A stretch of 64,000 bases of DNA from Acidimicrobiales bacterium (GTDB lineage Bacteria > Actinomycetota > Acidimicrobiia > Acidimicrobiales > Bog-793): assembly GCA_035294085.1 (NCBI GenBank), contig DATGLP010000027.1, positions 62,001-126,000 of the forward strand, given 5' to 3'. The notes beneath the pieces were generated by a model. The model was not told the origin of the DNA and did no database searches. It worked only from the letters and a program-made list of their open reading frames with translations. Each line of letters begins with the position of its first letter. Position 1 is the first letter of the stretch. Position numbers and translations under genes: made by a program. Below are positions 1 through 6,989 of the stretch, one piece after another.

Positions 1-1062
1 GGTGTTGGGGTCGATCATGACCGGCAGCGTGAGCTCCGGGACCTTCGAGATGTTCGCCGAGTGGAAGGCGAGCAGCAGGTGGAGCATCTCGTGGTAGCTG
101 AAGGTCGACTCGACCGTGAGGTCCGGCGCGATCGCCGACAGCAGGGAGCTGTCCGTCGAGACGCTGCCGAGGCCCCGCCGGGCCACCTCGCTCGCGAGGA
201 CCTTCAGGAAGATGTGGTCCCGGATGATCCGGCCGAGGTCGCCCGAGCCGTCGTAGCCGCGCCAGGTGTGCGTCCGCGGGTCGTAGTCGTAGTACATGTG
301 GCGCGCCCGGACCAGGGCGAGCGCCTCGAGGCCGCTGATGTGCACGCAGCCGGTGCGGTTGACGTAGAGGCCGGACTGCGCGTCGTACACCGTCGTCGGG
401 AAGTACATGTCGATGCCGCCGAGGGCCGTCACGATGCCGGCGAAGGTGGCGAAGTTCAGCACGACGTAGTGGGTGATCGGGATCCCGAAGTCCTGCTGGA
501 TCGCCGCGACGAGCTGGCTCGGCCCGTCGGCGAGCGCGGCGTCGATCTTGTTGTAGAGGCCGCCCTGGCGTGCGTTGGGGACGAAGGTGTCCCGGGGGAT
601 CGAGAGCAGCGCGACGCGGTGGGTCGCCGGTTCGAGGCGCAGGATCATGACGACGTCGCTGTTGACGCCGTTGACGCCCTCTCGGCACTGCTGGACGAAG
701 TTCTGGAGGTGCTTGGCGTTCGCCGGGACCGCGCACCTCGAGGTCGAACCGACGAGGAGGATGTTCTCCGTCCCACCCCGCCCGGAGGGGGTGAGGCCGC
801 GCACCTCGACGCGGTGGATCTGGTGGAGCTGGTAGATGACGAAGCCGGCTGCGCTCCCCGCGATCGCCACGACGAGCAGGACGAGCGCGATCGCCCCCCG
901 AGTCAGGCGGCGCCGGAGCTTCGAGCGGCGCGCCTTGGCGGCGCGACGCCTCGTGCGCCAGGAGGGCCTCGGTGCTGTCGGCGCCGGCTCGCCCGCGCCG
1001 GGCGCGCCGGGCGGTCCGGGAAGGCCGAGCTGCGCGCTCGAAGGGTCTCGTACGTCGGGCAC
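1..1062 (-). CDS. LytR-CpsA-Psr (LCP) family protein, 3' end cut by window
   Basis: LCP enzymes are membrane-anchored phosphotransferases that attach glycopolymers (arabinogalactan, teichoic or capsular polymers) to peptidoglycan on the outer face of the membrane. About 354 codons are visible. A Pro/Arg-rich cytoplasmic N-terminus is followed by one hydrophobic anchor (starting AIALVLLVVAIAGSAAGFVI) and then the LCP domain, opening with NILLVGS and containing the family motif LLSIPRDTFVP and, later, ALVRARHMYYDYD. The C-terminus lies beyond position 1. The start is GTG at 1060-1062, chosen because a -10 hexamer lies 8 nt upstream and no ATG fits. Which polymer it transfers cannot be told from the sequence. 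Confidence 0.9.
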   Translation of the reverse strand, partial: MPDVRDPSSAQLGLPGPPGAPGAGEPAPTAPRPSWRTRRRAAKARRSKLRRRLTRGAIALVLLVVAIAGSAAGFVIYQLHQIHRVEVRGLTPSGRGGTENILLVGSTSRCAVPANAKHLQNFVQQCREGVNGVNSDVVMILRLEPATHRVALLSIPRDTFVPNARQGGLYNKIDAALADGPSQLVAAIQQDFGIPITHYVVLNFATFAGIVTALGGIDMYFPTTVYDAQSGLYVNRTGCVHISGLEALALVRARHMYYDYDPRTHTWRGYDGSGDLGRIIRDHIFLKVLASEVARRGLGSVSTDSSLLSAIAPDLTVESTFSYHEMLHLLLAFHSANISKVPELTLPVMIDPNT

Positions 1063-1070
1063 GAGCGCCC

Positions 1071-1076
1071 AGGGTA
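1071..1076 (-). promoter_or_regulatory. -10 element TACCCT of LCP gene, leaderless
   Basis: TAnnnT hexamer ends 8 nt before the GTG start; no Shine-Dalgarno site is present, so transcription probably begins at or next to the start codon. Confidence 0.55.
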
Positions 1077-1149
1077 GGCGACGCCGCCCGGCGCGAGGTG
1101 GCGCGACCGCACCCCGGCGCTCGGCGGGCGCCGCCGGCGCGAACGGCGG

Positions 1150-1425
1150 TCAGCGGACCTCGAAGCCCGTGACGCCGGTCGGCGGGACCGCCTCGCTCGT
1201 CACGCCCGCCACGCGAGCGCCGCGCGGCCCGCGCGCGCACCAGGCGACGAGCGCCTCCACGTCGCTCGGACTGCCCTCGAGCAGCGCCTCGACGCGTCCG
1301 TCGGCGAGGTTGCGCACCCACCCGGTGACCGAGCGGCGCTCGGCCTCGCGCCGCAGGCTGTGACGGAACCAGACCCCCTGGACCCGACCCGCGACGACGA
1401 CGTGGCGAGCGACGGTCTCGGCCAT
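1150..1425 (-). CDS. acyP: Acylphosphatase
   Basis: A 91-residue protein, the normal length for acylphosphatase, which hydrolyses carboxyl-phosphate anhydrides such as acetyl phosphate and 1,3-bisphosphoglycerate. The first signature GRVQGVWFRHS carries the phosphate-binding loop and the catalytic Arg at residue 21. The second signature GWVRNLADGRVEALLEG carries the catalytic Asn at residue 39. The product is small and cytosolic with no targeting signal. The start is ATG, 8 nt downstream of a TACGAT -10 element and without a ribosome-binding site. It lies between the LCP gene and the HhH-GPD-like gene on the same strand but has its own promoter. Confidence 0.95.
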   Translation of the reverse strand: MAETVARHVVVAGRVQGVWFRHSLRREAERRSVTGWVRNLADGRVEALLEGSPSDVEALVAWCARGPRGARVAGVTSEAVPPTGVTGFEVR

Positions 1426-1433
1426 CGGCTTCG

Positions 1434-1439
1434 ATCGTA
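1434..1439 (-). promoter_or_regulatory. -10 element TACGAT of acyP, leaderless
   Basis: Hexamer ends 8 nt before the ATG of acyP; no Shine-Dalgarno sequence in between. Confidence 0.6.
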
Positions 1440-1490
1440 GGGGGGCGTCGCGCGCCGCCACGGGAGGCTCGGGCCGAGCGCCCGGCGCCG

Positions 1491-2204
1491 TCACCGGCGA
1501 GCAGGGCTCGCCGCGGGCGTGCGCCTCGCCCTTCGCAGGAAGCAGGCGTCGCCGCCGGGGCACGTGGCGGCCCGCCGGTGGGCGAGGGCGGCGCGCACGA
1601 GCGCGGCCTCGAGGTCGCGCACGTCGACGCCGGCCGATCCGGCGAGGGTGCGCAGCGCGCGCAGGCTCGGCCGGTCGCCGAGGATCCCGAGGTGCGAGGC
1701 CGCCCACGCGGCGCGCTCGTCGAGGGGGGGATCGGCACCGGGCCACCGGCCGCGCAGCTCTCGCAGGAAGACGCGGACGGTCACCGGCCCGAAGCCGGGG
1801 AGCTCGTCGAGCTCGGCCTCGAGCGCCTGGGGGTCGAAGCAGCGCTCGCCGAGGATCCCGATCCGCCCCTCGTAGCGGTCGGACAGCGCACGTGCCAGCG
1901 CGGCGAGGCGCGCGGCCGTGCGGAAGTCGTAGCGCGCGTAGCCGCCGCGGTCGAGGAGCTCGACGAGCTCGCCGGTCGGGCGCGCCTCGACGTCGGCGAC
2001 CGTGGCGATGCCCGCGTCGCGAAGGACGGCGTAGGTGCGCTCTGCGGTCGTCGCCGGGATGCGGGTCCCGAAGAGCGCGGCGGCGAGGAGCCACCGCTCG
2101 ACCTCGCTCTCGCCGTCGTCGAGGTCGATCCCGAGCTCGCGCGAGAAACGCCCCCCGAGGTCCTCGACGAGCGCTCGCGCGGCGCGAGCGGCGCGCGACG
2201 CCGT
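1491..2204 (-). CDS. HhH-GPD/endonuclease III-like protein, apparent ACG start
   Basis: About 237 residues with the helix-hairpin-helix of the endonuclease III/HhH-GPD superfamily: LDELPGFGPVTVRVFLREL, followed by the polar stretch DPPLDERAAWAASHLGI. The usual catalytic Lys of bifunctional glycosylases and a complete [4Fe-4S] Cys cluster are not evident (only CPGGDAC near the C-terminus), so substrate and activity are unknown; proteins of this type are usually left as hypothetical. The frame is open from a TGA at 2220-2222, but it holds no ATG, GTG or TTG until GTG at 1782-1784, which would cut the HhH in half. The best initiation site is ACG at 2202-2204, preceded at 6 nt by GGAGG. It lies directly behind the 75-aa ORF, probably cotranscribed. 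A miscalled base in ATG or GTG is the other explanation. Confidence 0.7.
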   Translation of the reverse strand, partial: TASRAARAARALVEDLGGRFSRELGIDLDDGESEVERWLLAAALFGTRIPATTAERTYAVLRDAGIATVADVEARPTGELVELLDRGGYARYDFRTAARLAALARALSDRYEGRIGILGERCFDPQALEAELDELPGFGPVTVRVFLRELRGRWPGADPPLDERAAWAASHLGILGDRPSLRALRTLAGSAGVDVRDLEAALVRAALAHRRAATCPGGDACFLRRARRTPAASPARR

Positions 2205-2248
2205 GGTCGCCCTCCGGCCTCAGACCCTCGTTCCCGAAGCGGCGGAGT

Positions 2249-2476
2249 TCACGACGCGCGCCGGGTGGGCGCGAGGCGGGGCCGGGCGTGCGACGGGTGG
2301 TCGCGCCAGGCGGCGAGGAACGCCTGGGCGTGCTCGTAGGCCTGCGCCGTCGTGGCGCCGCCGGCCAGGTCGCGCTGCGCGAGGGCCAGCGCCCGCTCGA
2401 GCGCTCCGGCCTCGCCGGGCGCCACCCGGCGAGCCGAGGACCGGATCGCCGCTGCGAGGATCGTGTCGAGGGCCAT
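2249..2476 (-). CDS. Small hypothetical protein, 75 aa
   Basis: I do not recognise this protein. It reads MALDTILAAAIRSSARRV..., largely helical, Ala- and Arg-rich, without membrane segment or Cys. Reality is supported by a strong ribosome-binding site (GGAGGT, 7 nt before the ATG) and a TAGCCT -10-like hexamer at 2497-2502 that would give a short leader. A GTG three codons upstream is possible but overlaps the ribosome-binding site. It is followed after 44 nt by the HhH-GPD-like gene, with which it may be cotranscribed. Confidence 0.55.
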   Translation of the reverse strand: MALDTILAAAIRSSARRVAPGEAGALERALALAQRDLAGGATTAQAYEHAQAFLAAWRDHPSHARPRLAPTRRAS

Positions 2477-2528
2477 TGCGACCACCTCCGAGGTGAGGCT
2501 ACGCGGGCGGCTCGCAGGCGGTCAGGGA

Positions 2529-2542
2529 CGAAGGGCCCTTCG
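2529..2542. promoter_or_regulatory. 14-bp perfect palindrome between divergent genes
   Basis: CGAAGGGCCCTTCG lies between the minus-strand small ORF and the plus-strand flavocytochrome operon, upstream of a TAGCAT -10-like hexamer (2574-2579). It could be an operator for the redox operon; a chance GC palindrome is also possible. Confidence 0.25.
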
Positions 2543-2632
2543 CAGCCGCGACCGGTGGGCACGAGCCGGCTCGTAGCATGGCGGCGCCGGCTCCCGACCT
2601 GGCGCTCAGGGAGATCCCAGCGAAGTCCCAGG

Positions 2633-4024
2633 ATGACGCGACAAGATCGGACCGTGGCACCGCCTCTCGACGGCGCTCCGGCAGGCACCTGGGCGAGGCT
2701 GCAGCGGCGCCAGCTGCACGAGCGCGTCGTGGACGCCGGTGCGGCCCTCGTCGGCCTCGGGTTCGGGGCGACGCTCGGCCTCGCCGTGACGGCCGAGACC
2801 CCGGGGTCCATCGCCGCGCCCGGAGGGCTGCTCACGGCCGTCGGCCGCCTCGCCGGTCTGGCAGGCGCCTACCTCCTGCTCGTGATGGTCCTGCTGATGG
2901 CCCGGATCCCGGCCATCGAACGGGCGGTCGGCCAGGACCGCCTGGCGCGTTGGCACCGTCGCGTCGGGCTCTGGCCGCTCGCGCTCATCACCGTGCACGC
3001 GCTGTGCATCACCCTCGGCTACGCGCAGGCGGCGCGCACCGGCTTCTGGTCCCAAGTCTGGACCTTCCTCACCTCGTACCCCGACGTGCTCGCCGCGACG
3101 GTCGCCTTCGGCCTCCTCGTCCTCGTCGGCGTCGCGTCGGTGCGCTTCGTGCGCCGGCGGCTGCGCTACGAGACGTGGTGGGTCGTGCACCTCTACGTGT
3201 ACCTCGCGCTCGCCCTCGCCTTCGCGCACCAGCTCGCGACCGGCGCCCCCTTCGTCGGCCACCCCCTCGCCCGCTGGGTCTGGTCGCTCGCGTGGGCGGC
3301 GACGGCGGGCGTCGCCCTCGCCTACCGCGTCGGCCTGCCGCTGTGGCGCAGCCTCTACCACCGCCTGCGCGTCGTCGGCGTGCAGGCCGAGGCGCCTGGC
3401 GTCGTCTCGATCGTCTGCGCCGGCAGGCACCTCGAGCGCCTGAAGGTCGAGGGCGGCCAGTTCTTCCTCTGGCGCTTCCTCGCGAGAGGCCTGTGGTGGC
3501 AGGCGCACCCCTACTCGCTCTCGGCGCTCCCGCGGCCGCCGTACCTGCGCGTCACCGTGCGCGCGCTCGGCGACCACTCCCGCTCGCTCGCGACCTTGGC
3601 ACCCGGCACGCCCGTCGCCATCGAGGGCCCCTACGGCGTGTTCACCGGCGAGCGGCGCGTCGGCGAGCGGGTGCTGCTCGTCGGGGCGGGCGTCGGGGTG
3701 ACGCCGCTGCGGGCCATCCTCGAGGACCTGCCCCCGACGGTCGACGTCGTGGTCCTGCTGCGGGCGACGCGGCGCGAGGACCTCCCGCTCCACGAGGAGC
3801 TCTCGCGCCTCGTCGAGGCGCGTCGGGGTGCCCTCCACGAGGTGATCGGGCCGCGCCAGGCGGTCCGCCTCGACGCGCGCGAGATCCGCCGCCTCGTGCC
3901 CGACGTCGTCCAGCGCGACGTCTACCTGTGCGGTCCGGAGCCACTCGTGGGGCGGCTGGAGAAGGCGCTGCACCGTCTCGGCGTGCGCGAGGACCGGGTC
4001 CACCGTGAGCGCTTCGCCTTCTGA
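2633..4024 (+). CDS. Ferric-reductase-like flavocytochrome (FAD/NAD-binding transmembrane oxidoreductase)
   Basis: A 463-residue membrane oxidoreductase of the FRE/NOX type that would move electrons from cytosolic NAD(P)H through FAD and two b hemes across the membrane. An N-terminal hydrophobic domain of about six helices (residues 35-232) carries His108 and His122 (RWHRRVGLWPLALITVHALC) and His186 and His199, matching the paired bis-His heme ligands of this family. The cytosolic half has the FAD motif HPYSLS (292-297), GPYGVFTG (332-339), the pyridine-nucleotide loop GAGVGVTP (351-358) and the terminal LCGPEPL. It is the first gene of a four-gene run with an FMN-binding protein, ApbE and a second cytochrome-b-like protein. 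That context suggests export of electrons to a flavinylated extracytoplasmic carrier. The acceptor is unknown. Confidence 0.88.
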   Translation: MTRQDRTVAPPLDGAPAGTWARLQRRQLHERVVDAGAALVGLGFGATLGLAVTAETPGSIAAPGGLLTAVGRLAGLAGAYLLLVMVLLMARIPAIERAVGQDRLARWHRRVGLWPLALITVHALCITLGYAQAARTGFWSQVWTFLTSYPDVLAATVAFGLLVLVGVASVRFVRRRLRYETWWVVHLYVYLALALAFAHQLATGAPFVGHPLARWVWSLAWAATAGVALAYRVGLPLWRSLYHRLRVVGVQAEAPGVVSIVCAGRHLERLKVEGGQFFLWRFLARGLWWQAHPYSLSALPRPPYLRVTVRALGDHSRSLATLAPGTPVAIEGPYGVFTGERRVGERVLLVGAGVGVTPLRAILEDLPPTVDVVVLLRATRREDLPLHEELSRLVEARRGALHEVIGPRQAVRLDAREIRRLVPDVVQRDVYLCGPEPLVGRLEKALHRLGVREDRVHRERFAF

Positions 4025-4066
4025 GCAGCCGGGCGCGCCCGCCCGCTGCGAGGCCGGGAGGCGGCC

Positions 4067-4612
4067 GTGAGGCGCGCGCCCCTCGTCCTCGCCGCCACCG
4101 CCGCCGGCCTCGCGGCGGTGCTCGCCTTCCACACGAGGCCGGCGGCTCTCACCGTGCCGGGCGCGCTCGGGGCGGCACCGTCCTCGCCGTCCTCGTCCTC
4201 GTCCTCACCGGTCGCCTCGGGCGCGCCGCCGCGCCGGGGCGGGTCGGGCCCGGCGCCGCGCGGCACCGGTGCCCCGGCCGGGACCCCGGCCTCGACGACC
4301 CCGCCGACGAGCTCGACCGTCGCGCCGCAGGCCGTCCGCCACGCCACCGGCGCGGCCGTCGACTACTCCTACGGCGTGCTCTCCGTCGCGGTCACCGTCA
4401 CGGGCCGGCGGATCACGAACGTGCGGATCGCGTCCCTCGACGACGGCGGGAACTTCCGCTCCCAGTTCATCGACGAGCAGGCGATCCCCATCCTCGAGCA
4501 GCAGGCGCTCCAGGCCCAGAGCGCCAACATCCAGGGCGTCTCGGGGGCGACCTACACGAGCGCCGGCTTCGCCCAGTCGCTCCAGTCGGCCCTCCGGAAG
4601 CTGGGCCTCTAG
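4067..4612 (+). CDS. FMN-binding domain protein, exported, ApbE substrate
   Basis: A 181-residue protein with an N-terminal hydrophobic signal/anchor (residues 4-20), a long Ser/Pro/Thr linker (38-88) and a C-terminal FMN-binding domain (about 90-181). The flavinylation motif SGATYTS is at 159-165. In NqrC/RnfG-type domains FMN is linked by phosphoester to the Thr of SGAT (here Thr162) by ApbE. The protein should therefore sit outside the membrane as a tethered flavin electron carrier, taking electrons from the flavocytochrome encoded just upstream. The start is GTG at 4067. The stop codon abuts the GTG of apbE, so the two are translationally linked, as expected for enzyme and substrate. Confidence 0.9.
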   Translation: MRRAPLVLAATAAGLAAVLAFHTRPAALTVPGALGAAPSSPSSSSSSPVASGAPPRRGGSGPAPRGTGAPAGTPASTTPPTSSTVAPQAVRHATGAAVDYSYGVLSVAVTVTGRRITNVRIASLDDGGNFRSQFIDEQAIPILEQQALQAQSANIQGVSGATYTSAGFAQSLQSALRKLGL

Positions 4613-5430
4613 GTGCCGGGCCTGCGAGCGACGGACGTGGCGCCCGGACGGTGGGTGCGGCGGACCGAGCAGGTGATGGGCACCGTCGTGACCTTCGACG
4701 TCCGCCTCGCCGACGAGGCGCGCCGCGCCGACCTCGCCGTCGCGCTCGCGCGAGCCGGCGCGCTCTTGCGCCGCCTCGACGCCGTCTTCTCCCTGTGGCG
4801 GCCCGAGAGCCCGGCGAGCCGGCTGCGCCGGGGGGAGCTCCGCCTCGAGGACGCGCCGGCGGAGGTTGCCGCCGTGGCAGCGGCCTGCGAGCGGGCGCGC
4901 CTCGCGACGGCGGGGTGGTTCGACGCCGAGCTGCCTGGCGGCTTCGACCCCACGGGGCTCGTGAAGGGCTGGGCCGCCGCCCGGGCGCTCGAGGTGCTCT
5001 GTCGGGCCGGCTTCGGCGACTGCCTGGTCAACGCCGGCGGCGACATCGCCGCCGCGGGCAGCCCCGGTGGCGGCGAGCCCTGGCGCATCGGCATTCGCGA
5101 CCCGGCCTCGCCGGGCCGGGTCGCGGCCGTCGCCGAGGTGCGCGGCGCGATCGCCACCTCCGGCACCTACGAGCGGGGCGCGCACCTCGTCAACCCGCGG
5201 ACGGGACGGCACGAGGCCCGGTTCGCCTCCGCGACGGTGACCGGTCCGGACCTCGGCCTCGCGGACGCGGCGGCGACGGCGCTCGCGGTGGCGGGGCGGG
5301 AGGGCTTCGCCTTCGTCGCCGCGCTCGACGGCTACGAGGCGCTCGCCATCGGCTACGACGGCACCGTGCTGGCGAGCCCTGCGTTCCCGCTCGCGGACCC
5401 CGGCGACGTGGCGCACGGGAGGCCGGGTGA
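4613..5430 (+). CDS. apbE: FAD:protein FMN transferase; frame has no stop at the expected end
   Basis: ApbE cuts FAD and transfers FMN to Thr of FMN-binding domains; the likely substrate is encoded immediately upstream. Visible family motifs include EQVMGTVVTFDV near the N-terminus, FDPTGLVKGWAA, LVNAGGDIAA, ATSGTYERGAHLVNPRTG and LADAAATALAVAG, the last two contributing Mg/FAD ligands; the usual Asp in the HIIDP motif is Asn here. The recognisable protein ends near residue 262. However, the reading frame continues without a stop to 6196, right through the next gene, as Arg/Pro-rich sequence. A TGA at 5428-5430 overlapping the next GTG is one frame off, so one missing base before 5428 would restore a normal GTGA junction. 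The end given here is that junction; the literal open frame ends at 6196. Confidence 0.8.
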
Positions 5431-6179
5431 CCGACTCGTGGCCGGCCGGGCCCGGAGGCGAGCGGGCGGCGGGCTCCCCCCCTCGCGACGGCGCGAGGGC
5501 CGGCGGTCCGGCGCGCCTGCGGGGCTTGCTCGTGGACGTCGTCGGCCTGGAGGAGGACCCGGCTCGGCGGCACCCGACGGTCGAGGCGAACGCCCGGCTG
5601 ACGGCGGCGACGGGGCTCCTCCTCGTCGTCCTCCTGTTCCTCGAGGGCCTGACGGTCCCGTTCGTCGCGCCCCTGCTCTCGTGGCACGTGGCGATCGGCC
5701 TCGCCCTCGTCCCGCCCGTGCTCTTGAAGCTCGCCTCGACCTCGTGGCGCTTCGCCCGCTACTACCTCGGCGACGCTCGCTACCGGCTGGCGGGCCCGCC
5801 GCACCCGCTGCTTCGCGCCCTCGGACCGCTCGTCGTCGTCTCGACGGTCGCCCTCCTCGCCTCGGGGATCGCCTCCTGGCTGGCAGGACCGCGCCACCCC
5901 GGCCTCGTCGAGGTGCACAAGCTCAGCTTCGTCGTCTGGTTCCTCGCCCTCGGCGTCCACGTCCTCGCCCACGTGCTGCGCGCGGCGCGCCTCGCGGCGC
6001 GCGACGCGAGGGAGGCACGAGGGTCGCGGCCCTCGTCCGGGCGCGCCCGCGCCCGGCGCGCCCTCGTCGCCGCCTCGCTCGCCGGCGGGCTGTGCGCGGG
6101 GGCCGTGGGCCACCTCGTCACCACCGGCTGGTCGCACGTGCGCGCGGTGCCCGACGGCCTCGGGCGCCCGGCACGCTGA
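5427..6179 (+). CDS. Cytochrome-b-like integral membrane protein
   Basis: A 250-residue protein with an Arg/Gly/Pro-rich cytosolic N-terminus and five predicted membrane helices (about 59-80, 83-103, 128-153, 163-190, 211-231). His87 in SWHVAIG, His164 in EVHKLSF, and His178/His182 in GVHVLAHVL resemble the heme ligands of four-helix cytochrome b561/DUF4405-type proteins. I cannot name the family with certainty. It is last in the run flavocytochrome-FMN protein-ApbE, so a role as an additional electron-transfer module or partner of the flavinylated protein is inferred. The start is GTG at 5427. The gene is overlapped end to end by the unterminated apbE frame, but its hydrophobicity pattern shows that this frame is the real one. 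Confidence 0.8.
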   Translation: MTDSWPAGPGGERAAGSPPRDGARAGGPARLRGLLVDVVGLEEDPARRHPTVEANARLTAATGLLLVVLLFLEGLTVPFVAPLLSWHVAIGLALVPPVLLKLASTSWRFARYYLGDARYRLAGPPHPLLRALGPLVVVSTVALLASGIASWLAGPRHPGLVEVHKLSFVVWFLALGVHVLAHVLRAARLAARDAREARGSRPSSGRARARRALVAASLAGGLCAGAVGHLVTTGWSHVRAVPDGLGRPAR

Positions 6180-6193
6180 GGCCGGGCGGGACG

Positions 6194-6199
6194 TAGCGT
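6194..6199 (+). promoter_or_regulatory. -10 element TAGCGT of SRAP gene, leaderless
   Basis: Hexamer ends 7 nt before the GTG start at 6207; no ribosome-binding site. Confidence 0.65.
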
Positions 6200-6206
6200 T
6201 GGTCGG

Positions 6207-6989
6207 GTGTGCGGCCGCTACGTCCTCGTGACGCCGCCTCCGGTGCTCGCCAGCCGCTTCGGCGCCCGCCTCGCTCCCGGGGTCGAGGAGCGCTTCGTCC
6301 CGAGCTACAACGTCGCGCCGACCCGCACCGTGCTCGGCGTCGCCGCCGGCGCCGACGGCGAGCGCGTGCTCGACGCCTACCGCTGGGGCCTCGTCCCCTC
6401 CTGGGCGCGCGACGCGTCCATCGGGACGAGGCTCTTCAACGCCCGCGCCGAGACGCTCGCCAGGAAGCCCGCCTTCCGCGCGGCCTTCGCGCGCCGCCGC
6501 CTCGCCGTGGTGGCGGACGGCTTCTACGAGTGGCGCCGGGAGCCCGCTGGTCGGCGCCAGCCCTTCTTCCTCTCCCGCCCGGACGGCGCTCCCCTGGCCT
6601 TCGCGGGTCTGTGGGAGTCCTGGCGGGACCCGGGCCGCCCGGACGACCCGGGCGCCTCGGTCCGGTCGTGCACGATCGTGACGACGGCCGCGAACGAGGA
6701 CGTGGCGCCGGTGCACGACCGCATGCCGGCGCTCCTCGAGGCGGGGGCGCTCGACGCGTGGCTGGACCCCCTCGCGGACCTCGAGGAGCTGGAGGCGCTG
6801 CTGCGGTCGCCGCGAGGAGGCACGCTCGTCCGCCGGCCCGTCGACCGGCGCGTCGGGGACGTCCGCAACGACTCGCCCGCCCTCCTCGCCGAGCGCGAGG
6901 CCGCGTCGGACCCGCGCGTGGCCGAGCGCCGTCGGCCGGCGCCGCGGCGAGCGGGCCGGTCCGGTGCGGCTCAGGGTCCGGCCGGGTAG
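6207..6989 (+). CDS. SOS response-associated peptidase (SRAP/YedK/HMCES family)
   Basis: SRAP proteins form a covalent thiazolidine link to abasic sites in single-stranded DNA and shield them from cleavage. The 260-residue product starts with Met-Cys-Gly-Arg-Tyr, so Cys2 is exposed after Met removal as the catalytic residue. Other family motifs are SYNVAPTRTV (active-site Asn), RLFNARAET, DGFYEWRR (Glu) and APVHDRMPALL (His). The GTG start is fixed by the need for Cys at position 2 and by the -10 hexamer 7 nt upstream. The C-terminal tail is Arg-rich, and its last 19 nt overlap the convergent malic enzyme gene. Confidence 0.95.
   Translation: MCGRYVLVTPPPVLASRFGARLAPGVEERFVPSYNVAPTRTVLGVAAGADGERVLDAYRWGLVPSWARDASIGTRLFNARAETLARKPAFRAAFARRRLAVVADGFYEWRREPAGRRQPFFLSRPDGAPLAFAGLWESWRDPGRPDDPGASVRSCTIVTTAANEDVAPVHDRMPALLEAGALDAWLDPLADLEELEALLRSPRGGTLVRRPVDRRVGDVRNDSPALLAEREAASDPRVAERRRPAPRRAGRSGAAQGPAG

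Noticed and set aside
61-1077. Plus-strand open frame opposite the LCP gene
   Set aside because: Antisense shadow with acidic/basic repeats and no domain; the minus strand has clear LCP motifs.
5427-6196. ApbE C-terminal extension as a true domain
   Set aside because: Composition is typical of an out-of-frame reading of the membrane protein gene; no known ApbE carries such a tail.
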